Source of the DNA: DAINRZ01 sp964634885
GTDB lineage: Bacteria; Bacteroidota; Ignavibacteria; Kapaibacteriales; UBA2268
NCBI GenBank assembly: GCA_964634885.1
Contig: CAZWLN010000021.1
Span: forward strand, 7,480 to 71,479
Reading direction: 5' to 3'
Length of the DNA: 64,000 nucleotides
Shown: in pieces, positions 45,798-54,640 of the stretch
How positions within the stretch are numbered: the stretch's first letter is position 1
Layout of the letters: each line of letters begins with the position of its first letter
Notes under the pieces: generated by a model
What the model was told of the DNA's origin: nothing
Databases searched by the model: none
What the model saw: only the letters and a program-made list of their open reading frames with translations
Made by a program: the position numbers and the translations under genes

Positions 45798-47045
45798 ATG
45801 TACGGTAAAATGAAAGATTACCTGACCGAAGAAATAGCTAAGTTGCACGAACAGAAGCTTTACAAAGCCGAAAGAATCATCGAGAGCCCCCAGAGCTCCG
45901 AAATTACTGTAAAAGGTAAGAAAGTGCTCAACTTCTGCGCGAACAATTACCTTGGTTTGTCTTCGCACCCGAAGGTGATCGAAGCTGCCCACGAAGGTAT
46001 CAAAAATAGAGGCTTCGGCTTGTCATCTGTCAGGTTTATCTGCGGAACACAGGACAGGCACAAAGTTCTCGAACAGAAAGTATCCGAATTCTTAGGTACT
46101 GAAGACACAATTCTCTTCTCGTCATGCTTCGACGCTAACGGTGCCGTATTCGAACCACTCCTCGGCGAAAACGACGCCATCATTACCGACGCACTGAACC
46201 ACGCCTCCATCATCGACGGCATCAGGCTCTGCAAAGCACAGCGCTGGATCTACAACCACGGCAACATGGCCGACACAGAGGAACCGGATCCCTCTACAGG
46301 CAAGACTCTTAAAGGCCTCGAACGCTGCCTCAAAGAAGCCGACGCAAAAGGCTGCCGCTTCAAGATGATTGCAACCGACAGCTGTTTCTCAATGGACGGC
46401 GACATTGCTAAATTAGACCAGATCTGCGACCTGGCAGAAAAGTATAATGCTCTCGTTATGGTTGACGAAAGCCATTCATCCGGCTTCATGGGCAAAACAG
46501 GCCGTGGTACTCACGAACATTGCGGCGTAATGGGAAGAATCGACATCATCACAACTACCTTCGGTAAAGCTCTCGGTGGTGCATCGGGCGGCTGTATCTC
46601 CGGCAGGAAAGAGATCGTTGACTGGATGCGCAACAAAGCCCGTCCCTACCTCTTCTCAAACACTGTTCCCCCGTCAACTGTAGAAGCCACAATCAAAGTT
46701 ATGGACCTTCTTACAGCATCGACAGAACTTCGCGACAAACTCGAAGCCAACACAATGAAATTCCGCAAGGAAATGACAGAAGCCGGTTTCGACATCATCC
46801 CCGGTGTTCACCCAATCGTTCCCATCATGTTCGGCAAATACGACAACTGCTCACAGCTTGCTGTTGACTTCGCCAATATGATGCTCGAAGAAGGTGTTTA
46901 CGTCACTGCTTTCTCCTTCCCGGTTGTACCGAGAGGAAAAGACAGAATCAGGGTTCAGCTCTCTGCCGGCCATTCAACAGAGCAGGTTGACACTGCCGTT
47001 AAAGCCTTCGTTAAAGTAGGCAAAGCACTTGGCATGTTGAAATAA
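45798..47045 (+). CDS. kbl: Glycine C-acetyltransferase
   Basis: A 415-residue PLP-dependent aminotransferase-fold enzyme that interconverts glycine plus acetyl-CoA and 2-amino-3-ketobutyrate. 'FCANNYLGLSSHPKV' near 50, 'MVDESHSSGFMG' near 222 and the PLP lysine in 'TTFGKALGGASGG' near 258 identify the alpha-oxoamine synthase family, and overall similarity is strongest to Kbl. AAGGAG eight bases before the ATG is its ribosome binding site. The usual partner tdh is not adjacent. A bidirectional-looking terminator follows. Confidence 0.93.
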   Translation: MYGKMKDYLTEEIAKLHEQKLYKAERIIESPQSSEITVKGKKVLNFCANNYLGLSSHPKVIEAAHEGIKNRGFGLSSVRFICGTQDRHKVLEQKVSEFLGTEDTILFSSCFDANGAVFEPLLGENDAIITDALNHASIIDGIRLCKAQRWIYNHGNMADTEEPDPSTGKTLKGLERCLKEADAKGCRFKMIATDSCFSMDGDIAKLDQICDLAEKYNALVMVDESHSSGFMGKTGRGTHEHCGVMGRIDIITTTFGKALGGASGGCISGRKEIVDWMRNKARPYLFSNTVPPSTVEATIKVMDLLTASTELRDKLEANTMKFRKEMTEAGFDIIPGVHPIVPIMFGKYDNCSQLAVDFANMMLEEGVYVTAFSFPVVPRGKDRIRVQLSAGHSTEQVDTAVKAFVKVGKALGMLK

Positions 47046-47064
47046 GCTTTGTTATCTATATAGC

Positions 47065-47092
47065 AAAAAGAGGGCTTTACGGCCCTCTTTTT
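47065..47092 (+). terminator. Rho-independent terminator of kbl
   Basis: AAAAAGAGGGC (47065-47075) pairs with GCCCTCTTTTT (47082-47092); the A and T runs on both sides allow termination in either direction. Confidence 0.88.
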
Positions 47093-47181
47093 GTATTAAC
47101 TAATTACAAAAGATACTTTATATTACATTTTTCCCTCCTCTGGGATATGTGTGTTTGGACAGTTAATCAGGGATTGCACAG

Positions 47182-48285
47182 ATGTTAAAAATATTCATTA
47201 CTGCCGGAGAACCTTCAGGCGACATCCACGCTGCCAAGCTGATGAAGGAACTGCGCCTGATGCACGGCGAAGTCAGTTTCTACGGCCTTGGCGGCAGCAA
47301 TATGGCTGCACAGGGGCTGTCCCCGATTGTGCCACTTTCGGAGATTGCCGTCGTCGGATTTTCCGAGGTCGCCAGAAAATACCTGTTCTTCCGGGAGCTC
47401 CTCAGAACCTGTGAGCGAACCATGAAGGAAGAAAAAATCGACATCTTCATCCCCGTCGATTACCCCGGATTCAATATGTTACTCGCAAAGTCTGCCCGGC
47501 AGGCAGGCATCCCCGTTGCCTATTACATCGCTCCCCAACTCTGGGCCTGGGGCCAAAACCGTGCTGTACGCCTGGCAAAAGCAGTCAATAAACTGCTGGT
47601 TGTTCTCCCTTTCGAAAAGGAGTTCTTCGGCAATTACGGCATCGACACTGAATTTGTCGGCCATCCCCTCCTCGACGAGCCTGAATTTGTAAAACCCCTT
47701 AAGCCTTTCGGCCAAAGGGAACAGAGGATTGCTTTCATGCCCGGCAGCAGGAACCAGGAGGTACTGGGACACTGCCGTATTATGAAAAAAACACTTGAAT
47801 ACGCTCCTGAACTGACACGCCGCTACAGCATCGCAATGGCCGTATCTCCCAATCTCAGCACGAAAATTGTACAGGAAATCAAATCAGCCAATCCGGGCTG
47901 GGACTATTCCGCCAATGCAAGGCAGCTTCTTGCGGATTCGCTTGCAGGCGTAATCAAGACGGGCACTTCCACACTCGAGGCCGCTCTTCTCGGATTGCCC
48001 TTTACAATGATCTACAGGGCTTCCCTGCTTTCCTACGCCATAGGCAGGATGAAACTGAGCCTGCCCTGGGTGGCACTGCCCAACATCCTCGCCCGGAAAT
48101 TCATTATTAAAGAGCTGATCCAGGGGGACGCAACCCCGTCGTCGATAGCCGGAGAACTGTTCCGGCTGGCAGAGAAAGAATCGTTCGAGACAGTCCAGGC
48201 GGACTTTCTTTCAGTAAGACAATCCCTGGGCCTGCCCGGAGCTTCAGCCCGTGCCGCAGAAATAATCACAAGCCTTGCCCGTTGA
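47182..48285 (+). CDS. lpxB: Lipid-A-disaccharide synthase
   Basis: A 367-residue GT19 glycosyltransferase. 'ITAGEPSGDIHAAKLM' opens the protein, 'YYIAPQLWAWGQNRA' is near 115 and 'MPGSRNQEV' near 190; 'IKTGTSTLEAALLGLPFTMIY' near 258 is the UDP-binding site. It joins lipid X and UDP-diacylglucosamine to make the lipid A disaccharide, so the organism makes LPS. The next gene begins on the last base of its stop codon (TGATG), indicating an operon. Confidence 0.95.
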   Translation: MLKIFITAGEPSGDIHAAKLMKELRLMHGEVSFYGLGGSNMAAQGLSPIVPLSEIAVVGFSEVARKYLFFRELLRTCERTMKEEKIDIFIPVDYPGFNMLLAKSARQAGIPVAYYIAPQLWAWGQNRAVRLAKAVNKLLVVLPFEKEFFGNYGIDTEFVGHPLLDEPEFVKPLKPFGQREQRIAFMPGSRNQEVLGHCRIMKKTLEYAPELTRRYSIAMAVSPNLSTKIVQEIKSANPGWDYSANARQLLADSLAGVIKTGTSTLEAALLGLPFTMIYRASLLSYAIGRMKLSLPWVALPNILARKFIIKELIQGDATPSSIAGELFRLAEKESFETVQADFLSVRQSLGLPGASARAAEIITSLAR

Positions 48286-48881
48286 TGAAGAAGCTGTTAA
48301 ATATTGTGTTCATCGCCCTTTTCAGGCTTCTTGCCTCTACCTGGCGTATAACCGTCGAAGGGAATATACCTTCCCGGCCCGCAGTCATAGCCTTCTGGCA
48401 TGGCTACATGATGCCCGCCTGGAAATACTTCTCCCGGCTCAGGCCCGCAGCCGTCGTAAGCAGCAGTAAGGACGGGCAGATACTGGCCTGCCTTCTGGAA
48501 CGCTGGAATTACACACTCGTTCGAGGTTCGTCCACACGCGGAGGAAAGGAAGCGCTCGACGCGGTTGTTGACCTCCTCAAAGACAATCTTGTACTGATCA
48601 CCCCTGACGGCCCGCGGGGACCCGTTTTCAGGTTCAAAGCCGGAGCAGCCGTTGCCTCACTCAGGACCGGAGCCCCGGTCTGCCTTTGTTCAGTCCATAT
48701 AAACAAATCGAAAATACTTCGGAAGAGCTGGGATAAGTTCCATATTCCCTGTCCGTTTACAAGGATTACCCTTACAATTGCGCCTCCGGTAACGGTTCCG
48801 GCAGGCTCTTCACGGGAGGAAACGGATAACTGTATATTAAATATGGAAAATACATTGAACGAAATGCACAAAGAAAAATGA
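48285..48881 (+). CDS. Lysophospholipid acyltransferase family protein (DUF374)
   Basis: A 198-residue protein of the DUF374 group of LpxL/PlsC-like acyltransferases. The ATG at 48285 shares one base with the lpxB stop. An N-terminal membrane segment (residues 3-22) is followed by 'AFWHGYMMPAW' near 38, 'SSKDGQILACLLERW' near 62, 'VRGSSTRGG' near 80 and 'ITPDGPRGPVFRFKAGA' near 108, the conserved blocks of the family. Coupling to lpxB suggests acylation of lipid A or Kdo-lipid A, which is inference from context. Confidence 0.88.
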   Translation: MKKLLNIVFIALFRLLASTWRITVEGNIPSRPAVIAFWHGYMMPAWKYFSRLRPAAVVSSSKDGQILACLLERWNYTLVRGSSTRGGKEALDAVVDLLKDNLVLITPDGPRGPVFRFKAGAAVASLRTGAPVCLCSVHINKSKILRKSWDKFHIPCPFTRITLTIAPPVTVPAGSSREETDNCILNMENTLNEMHKEK

Positions 48882-49119
48882 TTATTAATTTAAAATTTCC
48901 TTTGGATTTAAAATAATTCATTTTATATTTGCAAATTAGTTTTTTTTATTGATATTGTTTTAGGTGTATTGTCGAAGTAAACAAGTACTACGTTAAGCTA
49001 ATCAGACAGGCAATTTTACGTTGGATACACAATATTCAGGACGTTGTTGTCTCATTGTACACTCAATAGTAGCGCTTTTTGTTTTCATTTGTTTTTTCTC
49101 ATAAATACCGGAGTTTCTT

Positions 49120-49419
49120 ATGACATCAATTTACGTTGGCAATTTGCTTTTTAGCTGCACCGAGGAGCAGGTTGCGCAACTTTTTGGAGAATACGGGACA
49201 GTAAATTCCGTAAAGCTTGTTCAGGACCGTGAAACGGGCAAGTCCCGCGGGTTCGGTTTTGTTGAAATGGAAGAAGCCGAAAGCGCCAAAGCTGCCATCG
49301 AAGCTTTGGACGGCAAGGACTACCATGGCCGTAATCTTCGGGTTAACGAAGCCAAAGAAAAAAGGCCTCCTGCACCTGGTGGCAGACAGTACAATCCAAA
49401 GCCGAGAAACAATTATTAA
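49120..49419 (+). CDS. RRM-domain RNA-binding protein
   Basis: A 99-residue protein made of a single RNA recognition motif. RNP2 is 'IYVGNLLF' at residues 4-11 and RNP1 is 'KSRGFGFVEM' at about 42-51; the C-terminus is short, basic and proline/asparagine-rich. Such small RRM proteins in Bacteroidota and cyanobacteria bind RNA and are often cold-induced; in this organism that is unproven. A 240-bp non-coding leader after the acyltransferase gene precedes it, long enough to carry a structured 5' UTR. GGAG upstream of the ATG supports the start. Confidence 0.93.
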   Translation: MTSIYVGNLLFSCTEEQVAQLFGEYGTVNSVKLVQDRETGKSRGFGFVEMEEAESAKAAIEALDGKDYHGRNLRVNEAKEKRPPAPGGRQYNPKPRNNY

Positions 49420-49453
49420 TTGAAATATATGGTTAGAGTGAGTTGAATATGAC

Positions 49454-49484
49454 AGGCTGTTTCGACTATTTGGAGCAGCCTTTT
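49454..49484 (+). terminator. Rho-independent terminator of the RRM gene
   Basis: AGGCTGTTTC (49454-49463) pairs with GGAGCAGCCT (49472-49481) with three G-T pairs, followed by a short T run. Confidence 0.65.
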
Positions 49485-49741
49485 CATGTTTAAACCTGTC
49501 TTAACATCATAGTAATGAATATTGATTACAGCACCGATTAATAGATTATTAACCGCAGTTCTGTTATGTGGGAAACCTGTTAATACCGTTTCGGGTATTT
49601 GTTTCAGACCAGGGCTTGTAAGTATTCTCAAAACACACATTTGATAAGAATTGTCGAAGTGGAATCAAACCACACCGGCTCAGGGCTCCTTCGGAAATAA
49701 GATGAACCCGACTTCACCGGCGCATGTTCACGGCGCTGGTT

Positions 49742-49859
49742 GAACAAGGGGCTGCAGCCCCTTGTTCGATTGCCGGGACAGACTATCTGTACTTTACTAC
49801 AATCATGTCACCCATACGGGGTTTTCTTTCTTTACGAACTTGATGAACTTGATGAACTG
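49742..49859 (-). repeat. Hairpin plus 9-nt-tract element, inverted full copy
   Basis: A perfect 26-bp palindrome GAACAAGGGGCTG/CAGCCCCTTGTTC (49742-49767) is followed, in inverted order, by the constant flank with CCCATACGGGGTTTTC and a tract of TTGATGAAC units (49833-49859). It is the reverse complement of the element at 38763-38932. Confidence 0.75.
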
Positions 49860-49860
49860 A

Positions 49861-49902
49861 GAATCCAACCACCCCCTGCCCCCTCCTTATCCAAGGAGGG
49901 GA
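49861..49902 (-). repeat. REP-like dispersed repeat, copy 4 (inverted)
   Basis: AATCCAACCACCCCCTGCCC followed by CCTCCTTATCCAAGGAGGGG; the same palindromic head and GGGGTGGTT flank as the other copies in reverse orientation. Confidence 0.75.
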
Positions 49903-49926
49903 AAGTCGCACTACGCCTGCTTCTTC

Positions 49927-49960
49927 TGACTTTACAAACTTGATGAACTTTACAAACTGA
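49927..49960 (-). repeat. Short 9-nt-period tract
   Basis: CTTTACAAACTTGATGAACT followed by TTACAAACTGA; four 9-nt units of the same family as 38763-38837, in inverted orientation. Confidence 0.6.
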
Positions 49961-49984
49961 TTAACCCCATCCCAACCTTCCCAG

Positions 49985-50014
49985 GGGGAATTATTCCCCA
50001 TGGGAATTATTCCC
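49985..50014. repeat. Two tandem palindromes
   Basis: GGGGAATTATTCCCC (49985-49999) and GGGAATTATTCCC (50002-50014), each an inverted repeat around a single central base and nearly touching. Role unknown. Confidence 0.6.
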
Positions 50015-50071
50015 CGAGGGTAAGGATAAAGACCTTCGGATGGTGTACAAAACAGGTAAAATGCAGGATTA

Positions 50072-51337
50072 CTACAAATTCTCTATTATCGCCGTGGCGA
50101 ACTCCGAGCATTTCAGCAGGGTAGCGCCTTCCGTCAGCCTGTGGAAATCGTAGGTCAGGCGTTTCTGTTTTATCGTTTTTCCCAGCGCTTCGGTGATCAT
50201 TGTCCCAGCCTCGTTCCATCCCAGATGATCGAGCATCATTACTCCTGAAAGAATTACCGAGCCGGGATTGACTTTGTCCTGGTTGGCATATTTAGGGGCA
50301 GTGCCGTGGGTGGCCTCGAATATGGCGTGGCCGGTGAGGTAATTAATATTGGCGCCGGGAGCGATGCCGATGCCGCCGACAATGGCAGCAAGCGCGTCGG
50401 AGATGTAGTCGCCGTTCAGGTTCATCGTTGCAACAACAGAATAGTCTCCGGGGCGTGTCAATATCTGCTGAAGGAAGGCGTCGGCGATGAAATCCTTTAC
50501 CAGCAGCTTCCCGCTTTTCAGCGCTTCCTCCTGTGCTTTATTTGCGGCGTCCTCACCACGGTGAGCCTTGATTGCATCGTACTGCCTCCATGTAAAGCAG
50601 TGGTCCCCGAATTCCTGTTCTGCAACGTCGTAGCCCCAGTTCTTAAAAGCTCCTTCGGTGTATTTCATGATATTGCCTTTGTGAACCCAGGTTACGGACG
50701 GCTTGCTGAACCGCAGGGCGTATTCGATGGCGGCGCGGGCAAGCCTCTTGGTCCCGTCCTCCGAGATGGGTTTAATGCCGATGGAAGACGTTTCAGGGAA
50801 GCGTATTTTTGTTACTCCCATCTCTTTCTGAAGAAAGTTTACTACTTTCTTTGCTTCTGTTGTCCCGCTCATCCATTCGATGCCGGCGTAGATGTCTTCG
50901 GAATTCTCACGGAAGATGACCATGTCGCAGGCAGACGGATTCTTTACGGGGGAGGGGACACCCTCGAACCAGCGTACCGGCCTGAGGCAGACGTACAGGT
51001 CGAGCATCTGCCGCAGGGCAACGTTGAGGGAGCGTATGCCCCCGCCGACGGGCGTTGTGAGAGGCCCTTTAATAGCGATGAAATGTTTCCTGATGATGTC
51101 GAGTGTTTCCTGCGGCAGCCATTGGCCGGTCATGGCGAATGCCTTTTCGCCGGCAAACACTTCTTTCCAGGCAATTTTTCGCGTGCCGCCGTAGGCTTTG
51201 GCAACGGCTGCGTCGAAAACGCGGACGGAGGCAGCCCAGATGTCGGGGCCTGTGCCGTCGCCTTCGATGAATGGAATTACGGGGTTGTCCGGGACGTTCA
51301 ATTGTCCGCCGTTAACGGTGATCTTTGTTCCTGCCAT
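50072..51337 (-). CDS. icd: NADP-dependent isocitrate dehydrogenase
   Basis: A 421-residue enzyme of the TCA cycle that converts isocitrate to 2-oxoglutarate. 'FIEGDGTGPDIW' near 23, the substrate-binding 'FRENSEDIYAGIEW' near 145 and 'NLNGDYISDALAAIVGGIGIAPGANI' near 305 are diagnostic, as is 'EATHGTAPKYANQDKVNPGS' near 345. Length matches E. coli Icd (416). The conserved Ser of the NSED loop, the AceK phosphorylation site in enterobacteria, is present, but no aceK is nearby. A 349-residue frame lies antisense to it and is judged spurious. Confidence 0.96.
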   Translation of the reverse strand: MAGTKITVNGGQLNVPDNPVIPFIEGDGTGPDIWAASVRVFDAAVAKAYGGTRKIAWKEVFAGEKAFAMTGQWLPQETLDIIRKHFIAIKGPLTTPVGGGIRSLNVALRQMLDLYVCLRPVRWFEGVPSPVKNPSACDMVIFRENSEDIYAGIEWMSGTTEAKKVVNFLQKEMGVTKIRFPETSSIGIKPISEDGTKRLARAAIEYALRFSKPSVTWVHKGNIMKYTEGAFKNWGYDVAEQEFGDHCFTWRQYDAIKAHRGEDAANKAQEEALKSGKLLVKDFIADAFLQQILTRPGDYSVVATMNLNGDYISDALAAIVGGIGIAPGANINYLTGHAIFEATHGTAPKYANQDKVNPGSVILSGVMMLDHLGWNEAGTMITEALGKTIKQKRLTYDFHRLTEGATLLKCSEFATAIIENL

Positions 51338-51673
51338 GATTCAGACTTATGTTAGTGGATAAAAACCATTATTGTCCTGTTCATCATCCATCCGGCTTCT
51401 ATGTCGCTGCCCGGTAGTGAGCAGGACAGAAACCGGAGTTACAAAATACAAATAACCGCATGGAAATTATCAAATTATGGCGAAATGTACAAATGGTTTA
51501 AGAAATTATTTCCAAGGTTTCAATTTTTTGCAATGCTTCTCTTCAGGTTTGGCAAATATTTTTTATCCATTCGAAGAATTTTTGTAAATTAATGGTAGGA
51601 TAACGGGAGTATATCCCAATTGTTGACATAGAATGTAAATGTATTATATATATTAGCCTTAAGCAAAAGAACT
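51338..51673. other. Intergenic region upstream of the defence operon
   Basis: About 336 bp between divergent icd and the methyltransferase gene. The half nearer the defence genes is AT-rich and holds the promoter at 51623-51650. A weak dyad GGGAGTATATCCC at 51605-51617 just upstream could be an operator, but this is only a guess. Confidence 0.5.
51623..51650 (+). promoter_or_regulatory. Sigma70-like promoter of the defence operon
   Basis: TTGACA at 51623-51628 and TATATA at 51645-51650, spaced 16 bp, 24 bp before the methyltransferase ATG. This matches the classic -35/-10 form rather than the TTTG/TAnnTTTG form usual in Bacteroidota. Confidence 0.5.
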
Positions 51674-53476
51674 ATGACTGAACTAACCTGGGACGGAAAA
51701 TACACAAACGGCAGAAGGAATGCCCCCGTTCGCATCGCTCTGCCCTTCCAGACAATAGAAACCGTAAACGAATCGGCAAAAGACAGGGAAAAAACTCTCA
51801 GCCTCTTTGCCTCCGACAAACCCGCAGAATGGCGCAACCGGCTCATCTGGGGCGACAAAAAGTATGTGCTGCCCTCACTGTTGCCTGAGTTCGCCGGGAA
51901 AGTTAACCTGATTTACATTGACCCGCCCTTCGACACCGGAGCCGACTTTTCCTTTACTGCAAAAATACCTGTCGCTCCAGACAGCGACGGAGACGAAGAA
52001 ACACAGTTTGTGAAGGAGCCGAGCATCATCGAACAGAAAGCTTACCGCGACACTTGGGGCAAAGGCTTGGACAGCTACCTTCAATGGTTCTATGAGACGG
52101 CTGTTTTGCTTAGGGAGCTTCTTTCAGACAACGGCAGCATCTATGTTCATCTCGATTGGCACGTTGGGCACTACGCAAAGGTGGTTTTAGATGAGGTTTT
52201 TGGTTATGATAATTTCCAGAGGGAAATAATTTGGAGAATGGGATGGGTATCTGGCTATAAAACAATGGCTAATAATTGGATTAGAAATCACGATACAATT
52301 CTATACTATACAAAAGATTATAAAGCATTTACATTTAATAAAGAATGGATACCTTATCCTCCAGACTATGAAAGGTGGGGAGGGAGAAAAAAAGGTCAAG
52401 GTTTAGCTATTGAAGATATTTGGGGCATTCATGTTGGTGAACAAATGAATTCATTATCTGTAATTAGCTTCGCAAATGAAAACTTAGGATATCCAACTCA
52501 AAAATCTGAATCGTTACTGAATAGAATACTCAAAGCCAGTAGTAACGAGGGCGACCTTGTACTGGATTGTTTTTGCGGTTCGGGAACGACGGCAGCGGTA
52601 GCAGAGAAGCTTAACCGTCGTTGGATTACCTGCGACCTTGGCCGTTTTGCCATACACACCGCCCGAAAGAGGCTGCTGGGGATTGACGGGGTGAAGCCTT
52701 TTGTTGTGCAAAACCTGGGCAAGTACGAGAGGCAGGCATGGCAGCAGGCAGAGTTCGAGAGCGCCGAAGAAAGCGCATACAAAACAAAGGAACTGAGGTA
52801 CAGGAACTTCATCCTCAACCTGTTCAAAGCTGAACCAGTAAGCGGTTACCTGTGGCTGCACGGTGTAAGGTCCGGGCGGATGATACATGTCGGCGCAGTC
52901 GATTCGCCTGTAGCGTACGGCGACGTCCAGTCCGTAGTAAAAGAGTTCTGGCAGTCTGTAGGAAAAACCAAAACCCCGTCTGTGAACGGCATCGACATCC
53001 TTGGCTGGGATTTCGCTTTCGACCTGAACGAAACTGCCCGCCACTACGCAGCGGAGAACAACATCGACCTGAAATTCAGGAAGATACCCCGCGAAGTGCT
53101 CGAAAAGAAAGCAGTGGAACAGGGAGACATATATTTCTTCGAGCTGGCGTCTCTAAGCGTCGATGTGAAAGTTCAAAAGCGCAACCTGTTTCTGGAACTG
53201 GAGAACTTCATCGTACCGCCGGACGACGTTCCCGAAGACATCAGGAATTCCATTACTCACTGGAGTCAATGGATTGATTACTGGGCAGTTGATTGGGATT
53301 ACAAAAACGACACCTTCCACAACCAGTGGCAGGCATACCGAACCAAGAAGGACAAGTCTGTTACGCTGAAAACCGGCAACATTTACGACGAAAGCGGGGA
53401 ATATACCGTAGTAATAAAAGTTATTGACATATTGGGCAACGACACAACAAAAGCAATAAACATAAAAATAAAGTAA
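51674..53476 (+). CDS. Site-specific DNA methyltransferase (type III Mod-like)
   Basis: A 600-residue beta-class amino-methyltransferase. Motif IV DPPF is at residues 83-86 and the AdoMet motif 'DCFCGSGTT' at 298-306, in the order IV before I, typical of type III Mod N6-adenine enzymes. The recognition domain between them (about residues 172-285) is encoded by strikingly AT-rich DNA (52190-52535) while both sides are GC-richer, as if swapped in. The C-terminal 230 residues include a beta-rich end 'GEYTVVIKVIDILGNDTTK'. It would protect host DNA from the Res-like nuclease encoded at 55206. Target sequence unknown. Confidence 0.88.
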   Translation: MTELTWDGKYTNGRRNAPVRIALPFQTIETVNESAKDREKTLSLFASDKPAEWRNRLIWGDKKYVLPSLLPEFAGKVNLIYIDPPFDTGADFSFTAKIPVAPDSDGDEETQFVKEPSIIEQKAYRDTWGKGLDSYLQWFYETAVLLRELLSDNGSIYVHLDWHVGHYAKVVLDEVFGYDNFQREIIWRMGWVSGYKTMANNWIRNHDTILYYTKDYKAFTFNKEWIPYPPDYERWGGRKKGQGLAIEDIWGIHVGEQMNSLSVISFANENLGYPTQKSESLLNRILKASSNEGDLVLDCFCGSGTTAAVAEKLNRRWITCDLGRFAIHTARKRLLGIDGVKPFVVQNLGKYERQAWQQAEFESAEESAYKTKELRYRNFILNLFKAEPVSGYLWLHGVRSGRMIHVGAVDSPVAYGDVQSVVKEFWQSVGKTKTPSVNGIDILGWDFAFDLNETARHYAAENNIDLKFRKIPREVLEKKAVEQGDIYFFELASLSVDVKVQKRNLFLELENFIVPPDDVPEDIRNSITHWSQWIDYWAVDWDYKNDTFHNQWQAYRTKKDKSVTLKTGNIYDESGEYTVVIKVIDILGNDTTKAINIKIK

Positions 53477-53482
53477 TCAGAG

Positions 53483-54640
53483 ATGGCTGAACAAAAGTAC
53501 TTAAACGTCAATCCGGAAGTCCTCAAATGGGCAAGGGAGTCAATTGCTTTGAATAAGAAAAGAGCGGCCGATCTCCTTGCAATCACCGTTTCCGCCCTTG
53601 ACAGGCTGGAGTCCGGCGGGAGGCAGCCCACACTCGAGGAATTGAAGACAATCTCAAAGAAGTATCAATGTACAATCGCAACCCTTCTTCTCTATCACCC
53701 ACCGGCAGAAAAGCCACTGCCCAAGGATTGCCGAACGGTTGATTCATCGATAATTGGGGTTTTCGACGAGAAGACAATTATAAACATACGCAAAGCGCGT
53801 TCTTTTACACAGTCTTTAGTAGAATTGTACAATGAACTGGCAATTCCGATACCCGAATTCACAGGACATGCAAGCCAGAACGACGACGCTCCGGAATTAG
53901 GACTACATTACCGTAAGCTATTGGCAATTGATGAAATTAAAGTTGACAACGACGAGTTATTTTTAGAGATATGTATCAATAAACTGGAGCATCTGGGAAT
54001 AGCCGTCTTCCAATTGCCGTTGAACCAGGATGGGCTGAGGGGATTCTCACTACCCGAAGAACCTCTCCCGACAATAGTAATAAAGAGTGGCCAGGAAAAA
54101 CCGAGTTCGAAGGTCTTTACACTATTCCATGAATTTGGCCATATACTATTGCGGGAGGGAGGTCTTTGCGATATTACCCTGGTCCAGGGTGAAAAGTCAA
54201 TCGAGCAATGGTGCAATGCTTTTGCAGCAGAATTATTAGTCCCTTTGAGGGTATTTGAGCTGGAAGAATTAGTTGGAACCTACGAGAGAATGAATAGAAC
54301 GGCATGGAAAGATGCTGATATTAAATTTCTGTCGGAAAAGTATCATGTCGGTAACTTGGTGGTCCTTCGTAGGTTATTAGCATTAAACAGAATTACGGCA
54401 GACTATTACAGGGAAAGGCATAATATATATAATAAACCATCGTTTGGCAGAAGTAAGGACAATCAAGGAAGAAATATTCCCAAAGAGAAAGTCAGAGAAA
54501 AAGGGAGGAACTATACCTCCATGGTTTTCAGGGCATTTGACACAAACAGGATAGATATTAAAGATGTAGCAGACTATTTAGGCGTAAATAAACTAAGCTA
54601 TATACCTGCAACCAGGCAGTTGTTAAATACTTGGGCGTGA
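53483..54640 (+). CDS. XRE-family HTH protein with ImmA/IrrE metallopeptidase domain
   Basis: A 385-residue two-domain protein. Residues 8-65 form an XRE helix-turn-helix ('KRAADLLAITVSALDRLESG'). The ImmA/IrrE zinc peptidase domain has H216-E217-F218-G219-H220 and a downstream 'WCNAFAAELLVP' with the third metal ligand region. It starts six bases past the methyltransferase stop and its TGA overlaps the ATG of the next gene. Proteins of this type paired with DUF4411 proteins are considered antitoxin/regulator partners; here it could repress the operon and be lost by self-cleavage when the island is threatened. That role is inferred. Confidence 0.87.
   Translation: MAEQKYLNVNPEVLKWARESIALNKKRAADLLAITVSALDRLESGGRQPTLEELKTISKKYQCTIATLLLYHPPAEKPLPKDCRTVDSSIIGVFDEKTIINIRKARSFTQSLVELYNELAIPIPEFTGHASQNDDAPELGLHYRKLLAIDEIKVDNDELFLEICINKLEHLGIAVFQLPLNQDGLRGFSLPEEPLPTIVIKSGQEKPSSKVFTLFHEFGHILLREGGLCDITLVQGEKSIEQWCNAFAAELLVPLRVFELEELVGTYERMNRTAWKDADIKFLSEKYHVGNLVVLRRLLALNRITADYYRERHNIYNKPSFGRSKDNQGRNIPKEKVREKGRNYTSMVFRAFDTNRIDIKDVADYLGVNKLSYIPATRQLLNTWA

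Larger units (their letters stand above)
49420..50071. other. Repeat-rich intergenic region
   Basis: About 650 bp between the RRM gene and convergent icd, with no gene. In order it holds a terminator (49454-49484), an inverted copy of the hairpin/9-nt-tract element (49742-49859), a REP-like copy (49861-49902), a second 9-nt tract (49927-49960) and two tandem palindromes (49985-50014). Short frames here translate to low-complexity 'ELDEL' sequence from the tract and are not genes. Confidence 0.7.

Noticed and set aside
49740..49943. Small frame encoding an 'ELDELDEL' peptide
   Set aside because: It arises from translating the 9-nt tract and REP-like element; similar frames appear at each copy and have no start signal.
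50306..51355. 349-codon open frame antisense to icd
   Set aside because: It is fully antisense to a well-conserved enzyme, shows no family resemblance and follows from the codon bias of icd.
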